From contig NZ_JAPPVJ010000004.1 of NCBI RefSeq assembly GCF_026711005.1, positions 372,001 to 436,000 of the forward strand: a stretch of 64,000 nucleotides of DNA, given 5' to 3'. A model generated the notes under the pieces. That model was not told where the DNA came from. It did not search any database and worked only from the letters and a program-made list of their open reading frames with translations. This DNA is from Sphingobacterium sp. UT-1RO-CII-1 (GTDB lineage: Bacteria; Bacteroidota; Bacteroidia; Sphingobacteriales; Sphingobacteriaceae). This document shows, piece by piece, positions 53,004 to 62,008 of this stretch (its first letter is position 1; each line of letters begins with the position of its first letter). Position numbers and translations under genes: made by a program.

Positions 53004-53417
53004 TCACCTTTCCGAATGGAGACCAATCTTATTTCCCTCACTATCCAGAATTGTCGCAATAAATCCTACAGGACCAAACAACTGTTTGGGCTCGATAATT
53101 TTTCCACCTGCAAGCACTACTTTATCAAGCACAGCCTGAATACTTGGGCTAGCATTTATGTAAATCACAGTTCCTTCACCAGATGGTCTGTTTTTGTTTG
53201 ATTTAGCGAGTACGCCTGTAACCCTGCCAGATGTAGCTTGTACGACATCTGGGTCGAAAGGAAAGAAAACGCCTTCATCTTCCCCATCTCCCCGTTTAAT
53301 CATTTCTATATCTAAAATTGTTTCGTAGAACTTTTTTGCCCTATCAATATCTGATACAGGGATTTCAAACCAAGTTAAAACATTTGTCTGTTTATCAATT
53401 TTTCGTAGTTTTTGCAT
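53004..53417 (-). CDS. VOC family protein (glyoxalase-like)
   Basis: From the ATG at 53417 this is a 137-aa protein: TWFEIPVSDIDRAKKFYETILDIEM in the first half and VYINASPSIQAVLDKVVLAGGKIIEPK and GFIATILDSEGNKIGLHS in the second half, the two repeated VOC modules. A frame 20 codons longer exists but adds an unlikely N-terminus. It is different in sequence from the VOC gene at 52560. The upstream neighbour on the same strand is a Crp/Fnr-type regulator that may control it. Confidence 0.85.
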   Translation of the reverse strand: MQKLRKIDKQTNVLTWFEIPVSDIDRAKKFYETILDIEMIKRGDGEDEGVFFPFDPDVVQATSGRVTGVLAKSNKNRPSGEGTVIYINASPSIQAVLDKVVLAGGKIIEPKQLFGPVGFIATILDSEGNKIGLHSER

Positions 53418-53495
53418 TTTGTATTTACATTGTTTTATACAAAAAACGACAATTATAGTGTGATTTGGCCGTGACAATTGTCACATAATTTTGAG

Positions 53496-54074
53496 TTAAC
53501 GTAAAGTTCGACGTTTTCTAATGCGACTTAATGTTTCTCTTTTGACACCGAGAAATGAGGCTATTTGGGAGAGTGGTACTCTTTGCATTATTTCTGGCCT
53601 TGTGTTCTCTAGATATTCTAAGCGTTGTTGCGCCGAATAGAGTTGAAAAATACTGGAAAGCTCTTCTTGTCTGATTGCAAACAGACGAATACAAATTCTT
53701 CCTAATGCCTCAATCTCTGAAGACTGCTTCGCAATCTCAAACAACTTTTCTTTTGCGAAAACAACCGCAGTTAAAGATTCACAAGCTATAATATTATAAT
53801 CGGATTTTTTCTCTGTACCAAAACTTTGAACATTGGTAGTAATTTCATTTTCCATAAAAAAGCCTGTATTTTTAATTTCACCATCAATTTCATAATATGA
53901 TCTACAATAGCCGCCCACGATGTAAAACAATGAATTGCATATTTCACCTTGCTTAAGAAGAAAATCTCCCTTTTCGAATCTTGCTTCCTTTAATGCAGGC
54001 TGAAGTAACTTCCAGCTTTTATCTGAAAATGGACTAATCGAACGAAGATAATTTAAAACATTTTTTTCTACCAT
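53496..54074 (-). CDS. Crp/Fnr family transcriptional regulator
   Basis: This regulator (192 aa from the ATG at 54074; a GTG three codons earlier is possible) has an N-terminal cyclic-nucleotide-binding-like domain (FEKGDFLLKQGEICNSLFYIVGGYCRSYYEIDGE, about residues 32-65) and a C-terminal winged helix (VPLSQIASFLGVKRETLSRIRKR, about 168-190). It lacks the cysteines of oxygen-sensing Fnr. Such proteins in Bacteroidota often sit beside small detoxification genes, as here with the VOC gene. Confidence 0.85.
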   Translation of the reverse strand: MVEKNVLNYLRSISPFSDKSWKLLQPALKEARFEKGDFLLKQGEICNSLFYIVGGYCRSYYEIDGEIKNTGFFMENEITTNVQSFGTEKKSDYNIIACESLTAVVFAKEKLFEIAKQSSEIEALGRICIRLFAIRQEELSSIFQLYSAQQRLEYLENTRPEIMQRVPLSQIASFLGVKRETLSRIRKRRTLR

Positions 54075-54162
54075 GGTTATCACAGTTAATTACAGTATTG
54101 AGATGCATGAGTTTTTTTTGTTCTCTTTCAATTTTATAGGAATTAATTTCTAAATATACCAT

Positions 54163-54534
54163 CTACAAAATAATCTTAAAATTCTGATCCGTTAATAGTA
54201 ATACAATTGTGAGTATGCACATTATTAGTGAATTATAGAAGTGGTGATATTCCTGATGAGCCATATGGGCCGTTAATGCTCCAACTGCAAAAGGTAATAA
54301 GAACAAAACAGCCAGGTTTTTGTATTGGGGTTTAAATAATCCAATGATAAGTAAGATAACACCTATCAACTCTCCAATGCCTATAAGTATAGTCCATGTT
54401 TTATTGAAACCTAAATTTTGCATGCTCTCCATCATTGATTTTTTTTGAAAAACTTTAAATAACGATGCGTAGCCAAAAACATAGAGGTAATACGTAAAAC
54501 TTAACCAATGAATGATTGCTGTGATTTTTTCCAT
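54163..54534 (-). CDS. DoxX family membrane protein
   Basis: This 123-aa protein has four membrane helices (about 9-28, 45-65, 70-88, 97-118), typical of DoxX family proteins, with FGYASLFKVFQKKSMMESMQNLGF and IGELIGVILLIIGLF. It is divergent from an HxlR-type regulator with a 99-bp gap, a common regulator-target layout, so it is probably repressed or activated by that protein. DoxX proteins are associated with redox or electrophile stress. Confidence 0.8.
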   Translation of the reverse strand: MEKITAIIHWLSFTYYLYVFGYASLFKVFQKKSMMESMQNLGFNKTWTILIGIGELIGVILLIIGLFKPQYKNLAVLFLLPFAVGALTAHMAHQEYHHFYNSLIMCILTIVLLLTDQNFKIIL

Positions 54535-54633
54535 TTTTCTATTTTAATTAGTTACTGTACAAATATCTTTCTTAACTTGTGTTTATAAAAGAACCTACAA
54601 AATTGTATGATACTGACTTAAAAGTAAGTGTGT

Positions 54634-55065
54634 ATGGAAAACAGAAAAGAAAGCTCCACAAACAGTATAAATGAAGCATATTGGAACAAGAACTGTGGTA
54701 TTGCTCATACATTGTCTTTAATTGGAGGCAGATGGAAAATTAATATTCTATCTTACCTGTTGAATGAAAATAAACTCCGATATAATGAATTAAGAAAACG
54801 TCTGGTAGGCATCTCTGAAAGGATGTTAATAGCTAAATTAAAAGAGTTAGAGAAAGATGGGCTCGTAAATAGGATAGTTCATCAGCAAGTGCCTCCAAAA
54901 GTGGAGTATGAATTGACCGAGCTGGGTACATCTCTACAAGAAATATTATACCTTATGGATAAGTGGGGAGAGACCAACCTTGTCTTATCAGCCCAAGCTA
55001 TTACTGATGAAAAAGATAGTTTTTATGAGAAATTAACAAATGCTGTTACCCAAAATATTATCTAA
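54634..55065 (+). CDS. HxlR family winged-helix regulator
   Basis: This 143-aa regulator (ATG at 54634; a GTG two codons earlier is possible) has the HxlR pattern: NCGIAHTLSLIGGRWKINILSYLL, RYNELRKRLVGISERMLIAKLKELEKDGLVNR and PPKVEYELTELGTSLQEIL. The conserved cysteine before the helix-turn-helix (residue 21) is often redox or electrophile sensitive in the family. It is divergent from the DoxX gene, the likely target. Confidence 0.9.
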   Translation: MENRKESSTNSINEAYWNKNCGIAHTLSLIGGRWKINILSYLLNENKLRYNELRKRLVGISERMLIAKLKELEKDGLVNRIVHQQVPPKVEYELTELGTSLQEILYLMDKWGETNLVLSAQAITDEKDSFYEKLTNAVTQNII

Positions 55066-55173
55066 TTTCCTATGTGTCCTTGATGACATTGTTTATAGAA
55101 TTAGAAGGTTGGTCATTGTGGATTATTATTTATTGCATTGCTCTCGTACAGGCTATATATAAGATACTTCTAT

Positions 55174-55362
55174 CTATCTCCCTCTTATAATTAGGTTTAT
55201 TGACGAAGGGAACATCAGTCTGTCAAATTCTAGCTCTTTAGCGAGCTGGGCGGTCGTCACAACAATGGCATCAGAAAACATTGTACTCTCAGCAGAAATA
55301 TATTCTGTTTTTAACTTTAATTGTGATTTGTAAAAATTGATTTTAAAAACGTTTCCTATCAT
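55174..55362 (-). CDS. Small hypothetical protein after vgb
   Basis: This 62-aa frame starts 3 bp after the vgb stop on the same strand. It has no recognised domain; the C-terminal half (TAQLAKELEFDRLMFPSSINLIIRGR) looks coding. It may be a remnant of a larger gene or a short partner of vgb. No ribosome-binding site is obvious. Confidence 0.35.
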   Translation of the reverse strand: MIGNVFKINFYKSQLKLKTEYISAESTMFSDAIVVTTAQLAKELEFDRLMFPSSINLIIRGR

Positions 55363-55365
55363 CTA

Positions 55366-56238
55366 TTACAAAATTTTCAAAATTGCAATTTTCCCGCATT
55401 CAAGAGCCACATAAATTTCACCATGACCTATTGCAATTCCATGTGGTTCAGAGTTTTTTGTTGGAAGATCAAATTCATGAATATTGCCATCCAGATCGAT
55501 ATTTGCAATTTTATTTGCTCCCCACTGCGTAAACCAAAGTTTGTCTTTTCGATTATAGGTTATGGCATGTGGTTTGGCATCGGGTGTTTGAAGTTTATAT
55601 TCTTCGATCGTATCATCCGAATTGACTTTTCCAATTTTATTTCCCAATATTTCCACAAACCAAACAGAATCTTGTGGTCCTGCGCAAATCCCAACTGGTC
55701 CAGAATTCTCTGTAGGTATTGGTATGTTTTTAAAGCGTCCTTTATTATCTAATCTTCCAATTGAATTGTTTTGGTTCAGCGTAAACCAAACATTTTCATT
55801 TCTATCAATGGTAATATAGCTAGGGTAGGATCTTTCAAATGGAATTACAAACTCGGAATACCTATTGGATGCATCAAGTCGTCCGATTCTGTTGGCATTC
55901 ATTAAGGTGAACCAAACAGAATTATTTTTTGGGTTATGGGCTATGCCAAATACGCCAGAATTCTCATGTTCTAGATCATATTCTTGGATATTACCTTTGT
56001 AATCAATTTTACCGATTTTATTGCCCAAAGATTCTGTAAACCACAGCTCGTTTGCCCCCTTCACAATGGTCGAAAGCCCCGCGTTTTCAGTAGGCACAGG
56101 AAATTCAACAACTTCTCCTTTTGATGTTATCCTTCCAATTTTATTCGCCTTGTTTTGAGTGAACCAAAAAGCGTCGTCATCTCCAAAGGCTATACCGTAT
56201 GGTGAACTATCTTTCGCTATCTCAAGTTCTTTTATCAT
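55366..56238 (-). CDS. vgb: Virginiamycin B lyase homologue (streptogramin B resistance)
   Basis: This 290-aa seven-bladed beta-propeller linearises type B streptogramins by an elimination reaction in characterised relatives. The repeats WFTxxxxNxIGRI occur throughout. By alignment from memory with staphylococcal Vgb (about 290-300 aa), all four catalytic or metal residues are kept: His224 (PHAIT), Glu264 and His266 (SEPHGIA) and Glu280 (VALECGK). The variation is WFTQWG where Vgb has WFTEWG. It begins 1 bp after the vat-like gene, so the two are co-transcribed. Confidence 0.85.
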   Translation of the reverse strand: MIKELEIAKDSSPYGIAFGDDDAFWFTQNKANKIGRITSKGEVVEFPVPTENAGLSTIVKGANELWFTESLGNKIGKIDYKGNIQEYDLEHENSGVFGIAHNPKNNSVWFTLMNANRIGRLDASNRYSEFVIPFERSYPSYITIDRNENVWFTLNQNNSIGRLDNKGRFKNIPIPTENSGPVGICAGPQDSVWFVEILGNKIGKVNSDDTIEEYKLQTPDAKPHAITYNRKDKLWFTQWGANKIANIDLDGNIHEFDLPTKNSEPHGIAIGHGEIYVALECGKIAILKIL

Positions 56239-56239
56239 A

Positions 56240-56851
56240 CTAAAATATTTTACCTGTAAGGTACTCCAAATTTTCTGTTATTTTTTCAATTTCCCAATTC
56301 CACCATTGTAAATCTAAAAGTCTTTCAATCTCTTGCTCGGGAAACCTCTTTCTAAGAAGAGTAGCTGGATTTCCGCCTACAATCGCATATGGTTCGACAT
56401 CTTTTGTAACAGTAGCATTCGTCGCAATAATTGCACCGTCACCTATTTTTATTCCGGGCATGATAGTGACATTGGCTCCTATCCAGACGTCATTACCGAT
56501 AACCGTATCACCCTTATAAGGTAATTCTTCGATCTCAGGTTCTATCCGTTTCCAATCCTTGCCAAAAATATTAAAAGGATAAGTGGTAATTCCGTCCATT
56601 TTATGATTTGCTCCATTCATAATAAAAGTAATTCCTGACGCAATCATACAGAACTTGCCTATAATCAGTTTGTCACCAATAAAATCATAATGGTACTTTA
56701 CATTTTTCTCAAAATTTTCCACATTTTCATAATCATCGTAGTAGGTATATTCACCCACAATAATATTCGGATTCTTGATTATGTTCTTAAGAAAACATAG
56801 CGTACGGTGGTTTACTATCGGAAATTTTTCATCTTTATTTGGTATCTGCAT
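56240..56851 (-). CDS. vat: Streptogramin A acetyltransferase homologue (Vat family xenobiotic acetyltransferase)
   Basis: This 203-aa left-handed beta-helix enzyme of the hexapeptide-repeat family acetylates type A streptogramins in characterised Vat proteins. Visible features are [21 protein letters not shown] near residue 35, the catalytic histidine region [10 protein letters not shown] (His83, matching VatD His82), [10 protein letters not shown], the hexapeptide stretch [46 protein letters not shown] and the C-terminal helix [10 protein letters not shown]. The length equals Vat(A-F). It is the first gene of the pair with vgb. A chloramphenicol-acetyltransferase (CatB) assignment is the main alternative. 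Confidence 0.85.
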   Translation of the reverse strand: MQIPNKDEKFPIVNHRTLCFLKNIIKNPNIIVGEYTYYDDYENVENFEKNVKYHYDFIGDKLIIGKFCMIASGITFIMNGANHKMDGITTYPFNIFGKDWKRIEPEIEELPYKGDTVIGNDVWIGANVTIMPGIKIGDGAIIATNATVTKDVEPYAIVGGNPATLLRKRFPEQEIERLLDLQWWNWEIEKITENLEYLTGKIF

Positions 56852-56861
56852 AGTTCACTTT

Positions 56862-57000
56862 TTTATTAAGATTGACTAAGAAGTTTAGAAACAAAATCTT
56901 CCATAGAGCTAATATTATCGCTTAAGTACTTCAAAGATTAATTCGTTTCTACTAAAAATGTAACCCATTATATTAACTCATTTTTCTTTATTAAGATTGA
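56862..57000. repeat. 14-bp direct repeat upstream of vat-like gene
   Basis: TTTATTAAGATTGA occurs at 56862-56875 and again at 56987-57000, 111 bp apart, in the 274-bp gap before the vat-like gene. Function is unknown. A CTATGTTT/AAACATAG hairpin at 57095-57118 near the end of the gap may end the AraC transcript. Confidence 0.4.
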
Positions 57001-57125
57001 TACTTCTCTTAAAATTGTTAAATCAGTCTATATAGTCAGAAAATAACAGATAAAATAATGATTTGACTCCGTCGCATAAAAACTCGAACATAAACTATGT
57101 TTTTTTTCGTAAACATAGAAATGGT

Positions 57126-57935
57126 TCAAAAAAAATCAGAAGGAAGTACGCCGGTGAAAGACTTAAAATCACGGATAAAATGGGACTGATCATAATATCC
57201 TCCATTTAAACCAAGATCTGTGAGGTTATTTTGCAAATGTGCTTCTTCAAATAGACTTCTGAAACGTATAATTTTACAATATTGTTTGGGTGTAGTCCCT
57301 ACATTGGCTCTGAAGTTTTTTTCGAAAGAATCTCGGCTTATACTGATTTCTTTTGAAAGGTCGTTGATGGAAACGAGCCCTTTTTTTTCTTTAATCCGGT
57401 GGATAGCATCTTTAATTCGGGTGTCCATAACCTTGGGTTCTTTTTCTGAAATCAAGAAATCCTCTAATAGCTGAAGCATTTTTATGTAAGAAGATTGATT
57501 TGAAAGCTGCTGATTTAAGGACAAAACTTTTTGACGACTAAAAAAATAATCTAATGGAAGAAAAGTGCCAGAAAAATTGTGGATGGGCTTTCTTATAAAA
57601 AAGGAAGCAAAGCCTGGGTTGACTATGGTAGTAAGTAAGCTGGTTTGCGCCGTGAAACTAAATTGAAGGTGTTTTTGGGAGATACCGAAAACTGTAGCTT
57701 TCGGTAGGTCAACCTTAGAACCGTCATTTTTTATCATCGCTATGTTTCCATTGATGATATGATTAAAAGATATAGAAGGATTTGGAAAGAGATGCATTTC
57801 CATTTCGCTCGTACACTGGACGATCATATACTCCTTAATGAAAGGTTTGAGCAATTTGTGAGGTAAAAACCTAAGTTCTTTTCTTTTGCTATTTTTTAGG
57901 TCGTGCTCAAAAAAAGATATTTTATTTTCCGTCAT
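57126..57935 (-). CDS. AraC family transcriptional regulator
   Basis: This 269-aa regulator has an N-terminal domain (LRFLPHKLLKPFIKEYMIVQC, about 20-120) of the DUF6597-like sensor type and a C-terminal AraC domain (about 190-265: ISINDLSKEISISRDSFEKNFRANVGTTPKQYCKIIRF and YYDQSHFIRDFKSFTGVLPSDF). It is the next gene upstream of the vat-vgb pair on the same strand, so it may control it, but this is only positional. Confidence 0.87.
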   Translation of the reverse strand: MTENKISFFEHDLKNSKRKELRFLPHKLLKPFIKEYMIVQCTSEMEMHLFPNPSISFNHIINGNIAMIKNDGSKVDLPKATVFGISQKHLQFSFTAQTSLLTTIVNPGFASFFIRKPIHNFSGTFLPLDYFFSRQKVLSLNQQLSNQSSYIKMLQLLEDFLISEKEPKVMDTRIKDAIHRIKEKKGLVSINDLSKEISISRDSFEKNFRANVGTTPKQYCKIIRFRSLFEEAHLQNNLTDLGLNGGYYDQSHFIRDFKSFTGVLPSDFF

Positions 57936-58021
57936 CGATTAATGTCCTTGTAGTTAGATGCTTATGGAAATGTGGTGAAAATATTATAACGTGATGTATA
58001 ACTTTGAAACTTTCCAGTGCA

Positions 58022-58040
58022 GACTAGCCTTCGGTTAGTC
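58022..58040. other. UUCG-loop hairpin
   Basis: GACTAGCC-TTC-GGTTAGTC forms an 8-bp stem with one G/T pair between the AraC and small HMA-like genes. There is no T-run; function is uncertain. Confidence 0.3.
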
Positions 58041-58100
58041 ATGCAGCTGCAAGTTATCTTTTGATTGCTGATTAGAAGATTGTTATTATCCATTTTGTGA

Positions 58101-58313
58101 TTACCAGTCCATTATTTCTACTTTAATTCTTTTCTTTTCTAAAAGCTCAATAACAGTGGAAGAACAAAATCTATTTGCCTGCACTCTCAGTACCTTATCA
58201 CAGTCTTCTAAATCGATAGTAACCATGGAGTCTAGAATCAGCTCGGACAGTTCGGCTTGAATATTTTTAGCTAAACGAGGATCATTAATGCTTGTTTTAT
58301 ATACCTTTACCAT
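58101..58313 (-). CDS. Small protein resembling a ferredoxin-like/HMA fold, no CxxC
   Basis: This 70-aa protein begins MVKVYKTSINDPRLAKNIQAELSEL and ends VIELLEKKRIKVEIMDW, the beta-alpha-beta-beta-alpha-beta outline of heavy-metal-associated domains. The CxxC metal site is missing, so it is not a typical copper chaperone. Similar small proteins occur beside regulators in Bacteroidota. It is transcribed alone on the minus strand. Confidence 0.55.
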   Translation of the reverse strand: MVKVYKTSINDPRLAKNIQAELSELILDSMVTIDLEDCDKVLRVQANRFCSSTVIELLEKKRIKVEIMDW

Positions 58314-58516
58314 ACTTATTATTTTTAACCGTATTTTGATTTCGTTTTAAAGAAATCAGTCTGTAACAAACTAACGGGGTTTAAATGAAATTGTAAAATA
58401 TCATGGATTTCATAATAGCCATCATTTGATTCCGATTAAAGCTTGCATCGAGGTCAGACAGACAAGTATAAAAGCAATCCCAATTTAGGAGAAGATACAA
58501 GTGAGAAAGGGATACT

Positions 58517-59428
58517 TCAAGCCATTTCCCGTTCCCATTTTTCCTCAAACAGTTTTTTCAGTTCGGCCAATTCGTTATGGTATATTGTGTTTTTCCTTGT
58601 ACCGAAGTATAGCGTGTTTTCCCACGGGATGTTACCCTCCCAGACCAATTTAATTTTTCCTACTTCCAATGCTTCCTGACAAAGGAAATCTGGGACAATT
58701 GAAAACCCGTCATTGTTACTTAAGCAGCGTATAATGGAACTGATATTGGGTACAATATAATTTGGGCTGAAATCAGGATGTTCATTGAAATTCTTTGACC
58801 AGAAGTTTTTGAGATGTTCCATATCTCCTGCCGTGCTGTACCATAGCTGTTGTTTGAGAAAGTCTTTTACACCTAGAACATCACCATTTTCTAATAAGGA
58901 TTTCAATTCGGAAGTATCTGTTTTGCTCCCGGCAATCAGTACAATACGTTCTTTGGAAAACGGTCTATATATAAGGTTTGATTGGTTGCCCTTTTGTGGT
59001 GTAATGATCATATCCAGCAATCCATTTTCCAAGTCAGCCTGCATTTGCGGATAAAGCCCGAATTTGATAATTAAATTGAAAGGTAGGCTTGCAACATGTT
59101 CCTCTAAAGTGTATTGGAACGTTTCGAAGCACATACCGATACTTATGGTAGCTCTTTCGGGTTTGGAACGACGATGGAAATACTGTTCCGCACTTTCCAA
59201 TTTTTGGAGTGGTTGTAAGATGAAGTTGTAAAGTATCTTGCCTTTTTCCGTCGGCACCACTTTACGAGGAGAACGGTCGAATAACTTATACCCCGCATAC
59301 GCCTCCAAAGAATTCAGGTGAAGGCTAACGCCCGGCTGTGAGATAAATAATTCTTTAGCGGCAGATGATAATGTACCGGTTTCATATATGGCTCTAAAAG
59401 TCCTTAGCCATTCCAAATTCCACTGCAT
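58517..59428 (-). CDS. LysR family transcriptional regulator
   Basis: From the ATG at 59428 this is a 303-aa LysR regulator with an N-terminal helix-turn-helix (WLRTFRAIYETGTLSSAAKELFISQPGVSLHLNSLEAYAGYKLFDRSPRKVVPTEKGKILYNF in pieces over residues 5-65) and a periplasmic-binding-like effector domain (about 90-295). A frame ten codons longer has a poor context. It is divergent from the aldo/keto reductase gene (237-bp gap), which is its likely target, as usual for the family. Confidence 0.9.
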   Translation of the reverse strand: MQWNLEWLRTFRAIYETGTLSSAAKELFISQPGVSLHLNSLEAYAGYKLFDRSPRKVVPTEKGKILYNFILQPLQKLESAEQYFHRRSKPERATISIGMCFETFQYTLEEHVASLPFNLIIKFGLYPQMQADLENGLLDMIITPQKGNQSNLIYRPFSKERIVLIAGSKTDTSELKSLLENGDVLGVKDFLKQQLWYSTAGDMEHLKNFWSKNFNEHPDFSPNYIVPNISSIIRCLSNNDGFSIVPDFLCQEALEVGKIKLVWEGNIPWENTLYFGTRKNTIYHNELAELKKLFEEKWEREMA

Positions 59429-59664
59429 AACTATTATTTTTATAATACAAATATACAATTTAAGTTATTTTGGTGATAATAAAACATTCCTGAAATTTGT
59501 CTCATAATGTTCTTATAAAAAATGATTGGGCAAGAAGTGCTCTAGAATCAAATAGTCGAGTGGGAGCAATTTATGCTTGAAGGCTACTAGATTGGCGGCC
59601 ATAAGCGATTTCTTTAGGAGATTGGACATTATCAAATAAAAACGGTTTTAAATAACAAAAAAAG

Positions 59665-60663
59665 ATGGAATATAGAAAATTAGGCAATTCGGGATTAAAA
59701 GTACCGGTGTTAAGCTTAGGTACAGGTACCTTTGGCGGTACGGATGAGTTCTTTAAGCGTTGGGGCCAGACGGATGTAAAAGAAGCTTCACGGTTGATTG
59801 ATATCTGTTTAGAGAATGGGGTAAACTTCTTTGATACCGCCAATGTTTATTCGCAGGGAGTATCTGAAGAAATATTAGGTCAGGTCCTAAAAGGAAAAAG
59901 AAACGAGACAATCGTTTCAACCAAAGGCACTTATACTATGGGAACAGGGGTGAACGAAAGAGGGGGCTCTCGTTTTCATATCACAAATGCGATCAATGAT
60001 AGTTTGAAGCGTTTGAAAACAGATTATGTTGATATATATTTTATGCATGGTTTTGACAGTAGTACCCCCATTGAGGAAACGCTGCGGACATTGGACGATC
60101 TAGTGTCAAGCGGTAAAGTAAGGTATATTGGCTGTTCCAACTTTGCGGCCTGGCAACTGATGAAGTCGTTGTCCATTTCAGAAAAGTACAACTTCGAAAA
60201 ATATGTTATCTACCAAGGTTATTATTCCTTGATCGGCCGTGATTATGAGCAGGAACTGATGCCTTTGATAAAGGATCAGGGTATGGGATTGATGGTGTGG
60301 AGTCCGCTCGGTTGGGGCAGGCTTACGGGAAAAATAAGAAGAAACCAACCGATTGCGGATGGGCGGATACAATCTGGTGGTGCAGTAGGCTCTCCTCCTG
60401 TAGAGGATGAAGAGCTGTATATGCTTGTAGATGTTTTGGAAAGAATAGCAAACGAAACAGGTAAGACTATTTCGCAGGTAGCAATAAACTGGTTGGTACA
60501 GCAGGATACTGTTTCCAATATTGTGATCGGTGCAAGAAATGAGCAACAACTGATCGAGAATTTAGGTAGTGTCGGTTGGTCATTATCAGAAGCAAATCTT
60601 GCAGAACTTAATGCGATTACAGCTCCTAAACTTATTTATCCACATTGGGTTGGTGATAGGTAA
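59665..60663 (+). CDS. Aldo/keto reductase
   Basis: This 332-aa NADPH-dependent oxidoreductase has the TIM-barrel family motifs. The catalytic tetrad is visible: Asp and Tyr in NFFDTANVYSQG (near residue 55), Lys in VSTKGTY (near 90) and His in IYFMHGFD (near 132). GCSNFAAWQL and the NADPH-binding VIGARNEQQL near residue 290 follow. Substrates are aldehydes or ketones. It is paired with the divergent LysR gene. Confidence 0.92.
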   Translation: MEYRKLGNSGLKVPVLSLGTGTFGGTDEFFKRWGQTDVKEASRLIDICLENGVNFFDTANVYSQGVSEEILGQVLKGKRNETIVSTKGTYTMGTGVNERGGSRFHITNAINDSLKRLKTDYVDIYFMHGFDSSTPIEETLRTLDDLVSSGKVRYIGCSNFAAWQLMKSLSISEKYNFEKYVIYQGYYSLIGRDYEQELMPLIKDQGMGLMVWSPLGWGRLTGKIRRNQPIADGRIQSGGAVGSPPVEDEELYMLVDVLERIANETGKTISQVAINWLVQQDTVSNIVIGARNEQQLIENLGSVGWSLSEANLAELNAITAPKLIYPHWVGDR

Positions 60664-60811
60664 CTATAGGTTGTTGAGTAGAGGGTATAGCTTATATAGG
60701 GGTTAAGATTTAGTTTGTGACATTTGTCACGGTTCATTCAATTAATTTTTTGTGAATTTTGAAGAGTTAAATTTCGAAAAATAAGTTTTATAGATTTTAG
60801 ATTGAATTATT

Positions 60812-61183
60812 ATGGGATCAAGTAATTTCAGTAAATATAGAGTTTCTACATCATCAATTGATTGGAAACCTTTGGTAGAGGACAATGTTGATACAAGGGG
60901 AATCTTTTATAAAGTTTTGCATTATAATGAAAAACAGCAAAGACCATCTAGTTTTATCTTGAAGTTTGAAAAAGGCGCATCATATCCATTACATAATCAT
61001 CCTGGTGGAGAAGAAGCTTTTATTTTAGAAGGCGAAGTCTATTTTAATGAATTAAAACTAGTGAAGGGAGATTACTTTTTTACACCTAAAAACTTTAAGC
61101 ACTCAGTTAAATCAGAAACAGGCTGTCAGATTTTATTTATTGTTCCAGAAGAAGTTGAAATAATGGAAGCGGACACACATTAA
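60812..61183 (+). CDS. Cupin domain protein (ChrR-like)
   Basis: This 123-aa single-domain cupin has metal residues in PLHNHPGGEEAFILEGEVYF (His, His, Glu near residues 67-76) and FKHSVKSETG (His near 100), the pattern of ChrR-like and related anti-sigma cupins, without a zinc-binding N-terminal domain. It probably binds a metal and is an oxidoreductase or a sensor. It is transcribed alone after a 148-bp gap. Confidence 0.82.
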   Translation: MGSSNFSKYRVSTSSIDWKPLVEDNVDTRGIFYKVLHYNEKQQRPSSFILKFEKGASYPLHNHPGGEEAFILEGEVYFNELKLVKGDYFFTPKNFKHSVKSETGCQILFIVPEEVEIMEADTH

Positions 61184-61468
61184 AATAAACTATGTAAACT
61201 ATAATTATTGGAAGTATTATATTTAGCATACTGATCAAAGGTTTATATTTATGTTTATAGTCTTTTGATTCACATGGTAACAGGTTGCGGTTAAGTATTA
61301 TAGCCTCTTTTTATATTGAAGTATGAGACGCTTTGTTGCCAGAGTAAGTTTGATTTTCTGCATCTGTCTTTTGATTTTATTAGAATGTTTCTGAGTGTTT
61401 GTATCTAGTTTTGAAAAAAATAAGGTAATTAAGAAGTGTAAACCGATATAAGAAAATAGAGATAAAGA

Positions 61469-62008
61469 ATGAAAATAGAGATTTTATACAGTTTGACTAT
61501 AGAGCAATTTGAAAATTTGGGTCACGATGGATATGAATCAGATCAAATTTACAATCTGACATTAAATAGTGATGAGAATTCTTTTTTATTTAAAATTGCA
61601 CTCGAAAATTTGAAGGAGAAGTATGTGAAAGATTACGAAACAACCTTCGAGGATATTGATGAATATAACAATATTGTGCTTGAAGGAAATTCGTTTGGAG
61701 CTTATAATAATGAACTTGTCGGAGTTGCAATTTGTGAGGAACATAAGTGGAACAATAGTCTTTATCTTTCAAATTTAATAGTATCTCAAAAAGATCGACA
61801 AAAAGGTATTGGTAAACTCTTAATTCAAAATATAATTGAACATGCAAAAAATAGAAACTTCAGACTTATCGAATTGGAAACTCAAAACACAAATGTTCCT
61901 GCAATCAAATTTTACCAAAAGCAAGGTTTTAAAATAACAGGTTTGAAGACGAATTTATATAACAAAGATGGCATTGAAAAAGCAATCTATATGACATTCG
62001 AAATATAA
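61469..62008 (+). CDS. GNAT acetyltransferase, streptothricin acetyltransferase-like
   Basis: This 179-aa enzyme has the acetyl-CoA site QKDRQKGIGKLLI (Q/RxxGxG/A near residue 111) and a C-terminal stretch LIELETQNTNVPAIKFYQKQGFKITGLKTNLY, very close to ETQDNNLIACKFYHNCGFKIGSVDTMLY in Sat4-type streptothricin acetyltransferases; the FEKA-like end is also shared. It could acetylate streptothricin; ribosomal or other amines are alternatives. It lies 4.6 kb from the vat-vgb pair and is transcribed alone. Confidence 0.72.
   Translation: MKIEILYSLTIEQFENLGHDGYESDQIYNLTLNSDENSFLFKIALENLKEKYVKDYETTFEDIDEYNNIVLEGNSFGAYNNELVGVAICEEHKWNNSLYLSNLIVSQKDRQKGIGKLLIQNIIEHAKNRNFRLIELETQNTNVPAIKFYQKQGFKITGLKTNLYNKDGIEKAIYMTFEI

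Noticed and set aside
55366..56851. Recent horizontal transfer of vat-vgb on a mobile element
   Set aside because: No insertion sequence, integrase or target-site duplication is visible nearby, and composition resembles the neighbours.
61323..61394. Short frame resembling a lipoprotein signal peptide (MRRFVARVSLIFCICLL)
   Set aside because: It is only 23 codons and ends in the hydrophobic part; there is no downstream coding in any frame.
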